A stretch of 10,803 bases of DNA from JBOHCT01 sp050699055. GTDB lineage: Bacteria > Actinomycetota > Actinomycetes > Streptosporangiales > JBOHCT01. Both the position numbers and the translations under genes were made by a program. Each line of letters starts with the position of its first letter. The first letter of the stretch is position 1. The notes below the pieces were generated by a model. It ran no database searches and was not told the DNA's origin. It saw only the letters and a program-made list of their open reading frames with translations. The DNA lies in NCBI GenBank assembly GCA_050699055.1, contig JBOHCT010000152.1:1-10803 (forward strand), read 5' to 3'. Positions 7,107 to 10,803 of this stretch are shown in pieces.

Positions 7107-7939
7107 ACGCTTGGTGACCGGTACCCACCCCTGGTCGTCGCCCTTGTCCATCAGCACCACGAACTGGTGCCAGCGTCGGTAGTCGAGCACGTGGAACAGC
7201 TGCTGCTCCCACCCGGCAGCCGTGTCGGCGGCGCGTACCTCCTCGACCCGGGCCCGGAAGAAGTCGTGCAGCGCCCCGCGGTCGGCCTCCGACAGGCTGG
7301 CCGGGTCGCGCAACAGCAGCCCCCGCGCCTCCCTCATCCCCGCGGACAGGTCGGGGTCGACCCGCCAGTCGAGCTTCACCCGGAGGTTCGAGACCGTACG
7401 GACCCGCTGGAGCTGGGCGTTCATCGAGTCCTTGAGGCCCTCGGCGAGGCGGATGCGGTCGGCGACGTGGCGACGCGTGTCGCCGGTGAGGGTGCGGTCG
7501 AACAGCTCCTGCTCGTCGTCGGTAAGCCGTCGGCGGGCCTTCGCGAGGTCGTCACGGAGCGACTCGTGGAGCCGCGCCGCCCCCGCCCTGCGCCGTCGAC
7601 GGTGGCGACCAGCACGTCCACGTCGCCGTCGGGCTCCAGCTCCAGGTCGACCCGTCCGGCCAGGACCTGCTGGGTGGCGTACATCGCCTGGGAGAGGTTG
7701 TGGTGGGCGTCCTTGATGTTGCGCGGCTCATACGGGACGGACGACAGCTCCTCGGCGACCGCTCGCGCGGCCTCCAGAGCCGCGGTCGTGGTCGCGGGTT
7801 CAGTCGGCTCGGTCGCGAGCCACGCGTCCTCGACGAAGCCTGCGCCGACGAGGTGACGGAACCGCGCCGCCGCACGGTCGCGCTCCTCAACCGCCTGCTG
7901 CCCGTCGGTCCTCGCCTGCTCCAACGCCTCCGCGAGCTG
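7104..7939 (-). pseudogene. jetC remnant (SMC-like ATPase, TIGR02680 family), internal fragment with frameshift
   Basis: This is about 278 codons from the part of a ~1,350-residue SMC-like protein leading up to its C-terminal ATPase lobe. The upstream piece reads AEALEQARTDGQQAVEERD then HHNLSQAMYATQQVLAGR and DVDVLVATVDG; after a frameshift between 7575 and 7594 the second frame continues RLHESLRDDLAKARRRLTDD, GDTRRHVADRIR, SMNAQLQRVRTVSN and WHQFVVLMDKGD up to VPVTKRR. These blocks follow each other in the order known for TIGR02680 proteins. The sequence stops just before the expected LSGGEKA signature and Walker B region, and the N-terminal Walker A lobe is also missing, so no working ATPase is possible. 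Read separately, the two halves look like unrelated hypothetical ORFs at 7421-7924 and 6990-7424. Confidence 0.8.
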
Positions 7940-8018
7940 TGGCGAACCGGAACATCTCCAGCGGCAGGCGGCGAAACGACTCGCCTGCCGGCTGCACGTC
8001 AGGCCCGGTCTCGTCCAT
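7887..8018 (-). pseudogene. jetA remnant (N-terminus, TIGR02677-like) with intact start and ribosome binding site
   Basis: ATG 8018 follows a strong AAGGAGG by 4 nt. The first ~26 codons end in SFRRLPLEMFRFA, which resembles the N-terminus of actinobacterial TIGR02677 (JetA-type) proteins. At about 7938-7943 the sequence changes to jetC sequence, in the wrong frame, and translation ends at TGA 7887 after 43 codons. jetA is normally the first gene of the cassette, which fits this being its original start and leader. Family assignment of so short a piece is tentative and leans on the jetC remnant that follows. Confidence 0.6.
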
Positions 8019-8184
8019 GACGCCTCCTTCTACGGCATCGCTACGCCACCGTACGGGAAGCGACAGACACTTTCGGTGCCTTACGCGGCGACACGCGTCG
8101 GTATCTCAGCGGCCGGCGAGCATGACGCTGACGGCGACCACCGACACTCCGGCCGCCGCACCGCGGAGGCGCGTACCTGGCAGG

Positions 8185-8403
8185 CTACGGCTCGGGCTCC
8201 TCCAGTCGGAAGCCGAGCTTCAGCCCCACCTGGAAATGTTCGACGTCACCGTCTGCGATGTAGCCGCGGATCTCGGTGACCTCGAACCAGTCCAGGTTGC
8301 GCATGGTCTGCGACGCGCGGCTGATCCCATTTCTTATCGCCTGCTGCACGCTGTCCGGAGCGGTGCCCACGACCTCGATGACGCGGTAGGTACGTTCGGC
8401 CAT
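8185..8403 (-). CDS. Dodecin, flavin-binding protein
   Basis: This 72-residue protein assembles, in characterised relatives, into a hollow dodecamer that stores or buffers flavins (FMN, riboflavin or lumichrome) in the cytoplasm. The whole chain fits: YRVIEVVGTAPDSVQQAI forms strand 1 and the helix, LDWFEVTEIRG (residues 37-47) carries the Trp39 that stacks on the flavin ring, and FQVGLKLGFRLE (57-68) is the last strand with Gln58, the usual isoalloxazine contact. ATG 8403 is chosen over an upstream in-frame ATG because AAGGGGG lies 5 nt before it and the family begins just here. It is divergently transcribed from the 8535 gene. Confidence 0.95.
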   Translation of the reverse strand: MAERTYRVIEVVGTAPDSVQQAIRNGISRASQTMRNLDWFEVTEIRGYIADGDVEHFQVGLKLGFRLEEPEP

Positions 8404-8522
8404 CACGGCCCCCTTGGTCGACGCTGCCTGTCGAGTACTCATGCCCGAGCGGGGGCAACCGGAATCGCGTCCCCGACGGCCCGCGCCGCGAGCCCGCGCG
8501 AAAGGCATCGCGGACCGACGAT

Positions 8523-8528
8523 TACGCT
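8523..8528 (+). promoter_or_regulatory. Possible -10 box for leaderless transcription of the 8535 gene
   Basis: TACGCT matches the actinobacterial TANNNT -10 pattern and ends 6 bases before the GTG start, placing transcription start at or next to that codon. No ribosome binding site is visible before the GTG, and no clear -35 is seen. Confidence 0.35.
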
Positions 8529-8534
8529 TGTGAT

Positions 8535-8996
8535 GTGCGCCGGTTCTTCACCCGCCGATGGCTCGGCATGCACACCGCGATGGTTGTGCTTGTCGCGGGC
8601 TTCGCCGGGTTCGACTGGTGGCAGTGGCAACGGGCACTCGAGGGCAATCTGCGCAGTTGGGCGTACGCGTTCCTCTGGCCGATGTTCGCGGGCTTCGTCA
8701 TCTACATGTGGATCCGGGAGATCCGCGATGAGCTCGAGGCTTCCGCGGGCGAGCAGACAGAGGGAGAGCAGGCAGGTACGTCGCGCGCCGGGTCGGCGAC
8801 CGCTGGTCGGGCGAAACGGGACCGGCTGCCGCCACACGTGATCATGCCGGCGAGGACGATGGCCGCGGTGCGGGCCGAGCGGATCCGCGCCGACGAGCAG
8901 GACGATGAGGAGCTGGCGGCGTACAACCGGTACCTCGCCGAGCTGAACGCCCGGTCAACCGGCGGCACCGGTGAACATCCGGAGGTGCGAACGTGA
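8535..8996 (+). CDS. Conserved hypothetical protein with two membrane helices
   Basis: This 153-residue protein is not assigned to a named function. Two hydrophobic stretches at ~11-27 (LGMHTAMVVLVAGFAGF onward, with a WWQWQ motif after it) and ~43-60 (WAYAFLWPMFAGFVIYMW) suggest a hairpin in the membrane. A long charged C-terminal tail follows (~62-153), with an Ala/Arg/Glu-rich helical part (~108-140) that is probably cytoplasmic. It starts with GTG and lacks a ribosome binding site, so it may be leaderless. Its TGA stop overlaps the GTG start of the DUF3817 gene by 4 nt, and the pair is almost certainly one operon and may form a complex. Confidence 0.8.
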   Translation: MRRFFTRRWLGMHTAMVVLVAGFAGFDWWQWQRALEGNLRSWAYAFLWPMFAGFVIYMWIREIRDELEASAGEQTEGEQAGTSRAGSATAGRAKRDRLPPHVIMPARTMAAVRAERIRADEQDDEELAAYNRYLAELNARSTGGTGEHPEVRT

Positions 8997-9319
8997 GCGG
9001 AGCCGTCGCCCGCTACCGCGTCATGGCGTATATCACGGGCACCCTGCTGCTGGTCCTCGTGTTCGTCGCGGTTCCGTTGAAGTACGGCGCGGGCGACCCG
9101 ACCCTGGTGTCGATCGTCGGCCCGATCCACGGCTTCCTGTACATCTTGTACCTCGCCGCCGGGTTCGACCTCTCGCGGCGTTGCCGCTGGCCGCTGCCGC
9201 AAACCATCCTGCTGCTGCTCGCGGGCACAATCCCGGTGCTCACGTTCGTGGTCGAGCGGCTGGTGGTCACCCGCTGGCTGCGGCTCCCCGCCGGAGCGCC
9301 TCCCGAGCCGGCGGAGTGA
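8993..9319 (+). CDS. DUF3817 family membrane protein
   Basis: This 108-residue protein has three predicted membrane helices: ~9-27 (VMAYITGTLLLVLVFVAVPL), ~39-57 (containing the conserved GPIHGFLYILYLA) and ~68-88. The GPIHGFLY block and overall length are typical of DUF3817, a widespread actinobacterial family without known function. The start is GTG 8993 with GGAGG 7 nt upstream; GTGA overlaps the stop of the preceding gene, so translation is coupled. The charged tail ends with Pro/Glu residues. Confidence 0.88.
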   Translation: MSGAVARYRVMAYITGTLLLVLVFVAVPLKYGAGDPTLVSIVGPIHGFLYILYLAAGFDLSRRCRWPLPQTILLLLAGTIPVLTFVVERLVVTRWLRLPAGAPPEPAE

Positions 9320-9353
9320 GAGTCTGATCCCGACCCATCCAAGATCCTCATCT

Positions 9354-9391
9354 GTGGTCCGGACACGCTGCCTTCTCCGCTCTGGGACCAC
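9354..9391. terminator. Weak inverted repeat between convergent genes, possible bidirectional terminator
   Basis: GTGGTCC (9354-9360) and GGACCAC (9385-9391) form a 7-bp stem with a 24-base loop in the gap between the DUF3817 gene and the convergent amidohydrolase. There is no T-tract, so it would not be a classical intrinsic terminator. Confidence 0.2.
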
Positions 9392-9407
9392 CGGTCGGGA
9401 CCTTGGC

Positions 9408-10202
9408 TCATGCCGGGACGACGTGGAAGCGTCGGTGGGTGAGGCATGGGTTACTGCGCCGGACCGCGTCGAGCCGCTCGACCGAGAGGTCGGCGACGGC
9501 GACCCCGCTGGTCTCACCGAGCCCGGCCGCGACGACGCCCATGGGGTCGATGATCATGCTGCGTCCCGCGCACATGGGCGGGGCTTGGCCGGCCGCGACC
9601 ACGTACGCGGTGTTCTCGATGGCCCGCGCCCGGGCCAGGGTCGTCCAGTGGTCCTCCTTGCTGGGACCGGCGACCCACGCCGCGGGGGCGAGGAGCGCCT
9701 GCGCGCCGGCATCCACCAGCGCCCGGGCCAGCTCGGGGAAACGCAGGTCGTAGCAGGTCAGCACGCCGAACTCGAGACCGCCGGCTGCGAACGTGAGCAG
9801 GTCACCGCTGTCGCCGGGGTGTACCCAGTCCGACTCCCGCCACCCGAACGCGTCGAACATGTGCAGCTTGCGGTACGTACCGAGCAGCCGTCCGTCGGCC
9901 CCGCGGGCGACCACCGTGTTGAAGACGCGCCGCTCGCCGGGGATGCGCTCACTCACCCCCGCGACCACCGTCACCCGGTACTCCCGGGCGAGCCTCGCCA
10001 CCTCGGCGCCGAACGGCCCGTCCAGCGCCTCGGCCGCGTCGAGCATGTCCTGGTCCGGGTGGGCGGAGTTGACCATCGCGTACTCGGGCGCGACCACGAG
10101 TCGCGCCCCTTGCCCCGCGGCTGACGCGACGAGCTCGCCGAGCACCTTGAGGTTGGCGTCCTTGTCGGTGCCGGCGGCGTACTGGACACAAGCGACCTTC
10201 AT
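9408..10202 (-). CDS. Nitrilase-superfamily carbon-nitrogen hydrolase (amidase)
   Basis: This 264-residue cytoplasmic enzyme hydrolyses a carbon-nitrogen bond, most likely an amide. The Glu-Lys-Cys catalytic triad is complete: Glu40 in VVAPEYAM, Lys112 in GTYRKLHMFDAF, and Cys150 in VLTCYDLRFPE. The YRKLHMFD segment and CYDLRFPE resemble the Nit1/Nit2 branch (deaminated glutathione amidase or omega-amidase), but substrate cannot be fixed. ATG 10202 is preferred over an upstream in-frame ATG at 10274 because GAGGAG lies 7 nt before it and the family starts with MKVACVQ-like sequence. It is convergent with the DUF3817 gene and divergent from the PspC gene. Confidence 0.93.
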   Translation of the reverse strand: MKVACVQYAAGTDKDANLKVLGELVASAAGQGARLVVAPEYAMVNSAHPDQDMLDAAEALDGPFGAEVARLAREYRVTVVAGVSERIPGERRVFNTVVARGADGRLLGTYRKLHMFDAFGWRESDWVHPGDSGDLLTFAAGGLEFGVLTCYDLRFPELARALVDAGAQALLAPAAWVAGPSKEDHWTTLARARAIENTAYVVAAGQAPPMCAGRSMIIDPMGVVAAGLGETSGVAVADLSVERLDAVRRSNPCLTHRRFHVVPA

Positions 10203-10372
10203 GCCTCTGCTCCTCGTCGGCTGATACCTCGACACTCTACGGCGCCGCGTCACTGTCAGCGTCTCCGCGGCCACGGCGGCCGGGGCACCTCGAGCCCTTC
10301 GGGGTAGCTTCAGGGTTGAATCGGGGGCTTTCCGGATGGCGCAGCCCGGCGGCGACAGGCGATCGTAGGGGC

Positions 10373-10621
10373 ATGAGCGACATCCAGGGGGTACGCCGGC
10401 TCACGCGCAGCCGCGACGAGCGCATCATCGCTGGGGTGTGCGGCGGGGTCGCCGAGTACGCTTCCATCGACCCGAACATCGTCCGGCTCGTCCTCGCCAT
10501 CTCGTGCGTCTTCGGTGGAGCGGGCTTCTTCGTCTACGCCCTCGGCTGGCTGCTCATGCCGGACGCCGCGGGAAGCCCGGCGATCGCCCAGCGCATGGCG
10601 CGTCAGTACCTGCGGACATAG
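10373..10621 (+). CDS. Small PspC-domain membrane protein
   Basis: This 82-residue protein is essentially a single PspC domain: RLTRSRDERIIAGVCGGVAE (residues ~9-28), YASIDPNIVRLVLAIS, then a glycine-containing hydrophobic hairpin (~38-62) ending in GWLLMPD. Family members are linked to the envelope stress response, and stand-alone short versions are common in actinobacteria. ATG 10373 starts immediately before the domain; an AGGGG lies only 1 nt away, which is close for a ribosome binding site. An upstream in-frame ATG at 10316 would add 19 residues unlike the family. No pspA-like gene is nearby. Confidence 0.9.
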   Translation: MSDIQGVRRLTRSRDERIIAGVCGGVAEYASIDPNIVRLVLAISCVFGGAGFFVYALGWLLMPDAAGSPAIAQRMARQYLRT

Positions 10622-10803
10622 CCAGGGCGTCGGGGCCGTCGGTCCTCTCAGCCCTCTTGACCATCACGCGTCGGGCTGACGAGCAGCCGCCCCAGCTAGC
10701 GGTACTTTCCCCCTTAGCGTGATCTTGGGTTGGGTCGGGGGGTGGCGGGGCCGGCCGGTTTGATGCTGTGAGCTGTTTAGTCTGGCGTGTCGTTGATCGA
10801 CAT

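Noticed and set aside
7421..7924. 167-codon ORF taken as a complete gene
   Set aside because: Its first two thirds are jetC sequence but the last ~56 codons are out of frame, while the correct frame continues with conserved jetC blocks; treated as pseudogene.
7939..8841. Plus-strand ORF of 300 codons across the jetA remnant, dodecin and membrane gene
   Set aside because: It is antisense to the well-supported dodecin and has no recognisable domain or ribosome binding site.
10234..10259. CTGACA and TAGAGT boxes on the minus strand as promoter of the nitrilase-like gene
   Set aside because: The spacer is only 14 bases, too short for a normal sigma-70 promoter.
10622..10803. Possible gene end or insertion-sequence edge at the right margin, including a short inverted repeat TGTCG-ttgat-CGACA (10788-10802) and a minus-strand TAA at 10777
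   Set aside because: Only nine codons are visible on either strand, the 5-bp arms are too short to mean much, and no transposase or terminal repeat can be recognised.

Overview
The window is very GC-rich, uses GTG/TTG starts next to ATG, and has few real intergenic gaps. Its gene families (a CUT1 sugar importer with no ATPase gene beside it, a DUF3817 membrane protein, dodecin, a small PspC protein) fit a high-GC actinobacterium. The genus cannot be fixed from sequence alone; a Streptosporangiales/Streptomyces-like lineage is only a guess.

Left third (1-5110), minus strand: a carbohydrate uptake locus. In transcription order it holds a LacI-family repressor (4023-5042), a lipoprotein solute-binding protein (2548-3897), two inner-membrane permeases (1543-2532 and 711-1550, overlapping by 8 nt), and a clan GH-A glycoside hydrolase (GH5/endo-beta-mannosidase-like) that runs off the left edge. 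A promoter with a consensus -35 box precedes the binding-protein gene, and a near-palindrome centred on ACCGGT fills its spacer. Two related palindromes lie about three helical turns apart just upstream of the lacI-type gene. Together they suggest a local, autoregulated regulon: the sugar is bound outside, imported, and cleaved in the cytoplasm by the hydrolase, which has no signal peptide. The importer ATPase must come from elsewhere, probably a shared MsiK-type protein.

Middle (5273-6993), plus strand: an MFS transporter whose 3' end overlaps a Mug/TDG-type mismatch uracil-DNA glycosylase gene by 76 nt.

6990-8018, minus strand: about 1 kb that standard calling would render as two unrelated hypotheticals. 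Read across frames it is a mosaic relic of a four-gene Wadjet (JetABCD, TIGR02677-02680 type) anti-plasmid cassette: the first ~26 codons of jetA with its ribosome binding site, then a middle piece of the SMC-like jetC (with a frameshift), then the last ~35 codons of jetD. jetB and most of jetA, jetC and jetD are gone. This is the most notable content of the window.

Right third: dodecin (8185-8403, minus), a divergent two-gene membrane-protein operon (8535-8996 and DUF3817 8993-9319, plus), a nitrilase-superfamily amidohydrolase (9408-10202, minus) and a small PspC-domain membrane protein (10373-10621, plus). The last 182 bases hold no gene I can support. No tRNA, rRNA, CRISPR array or intact insertion sequence was seen.
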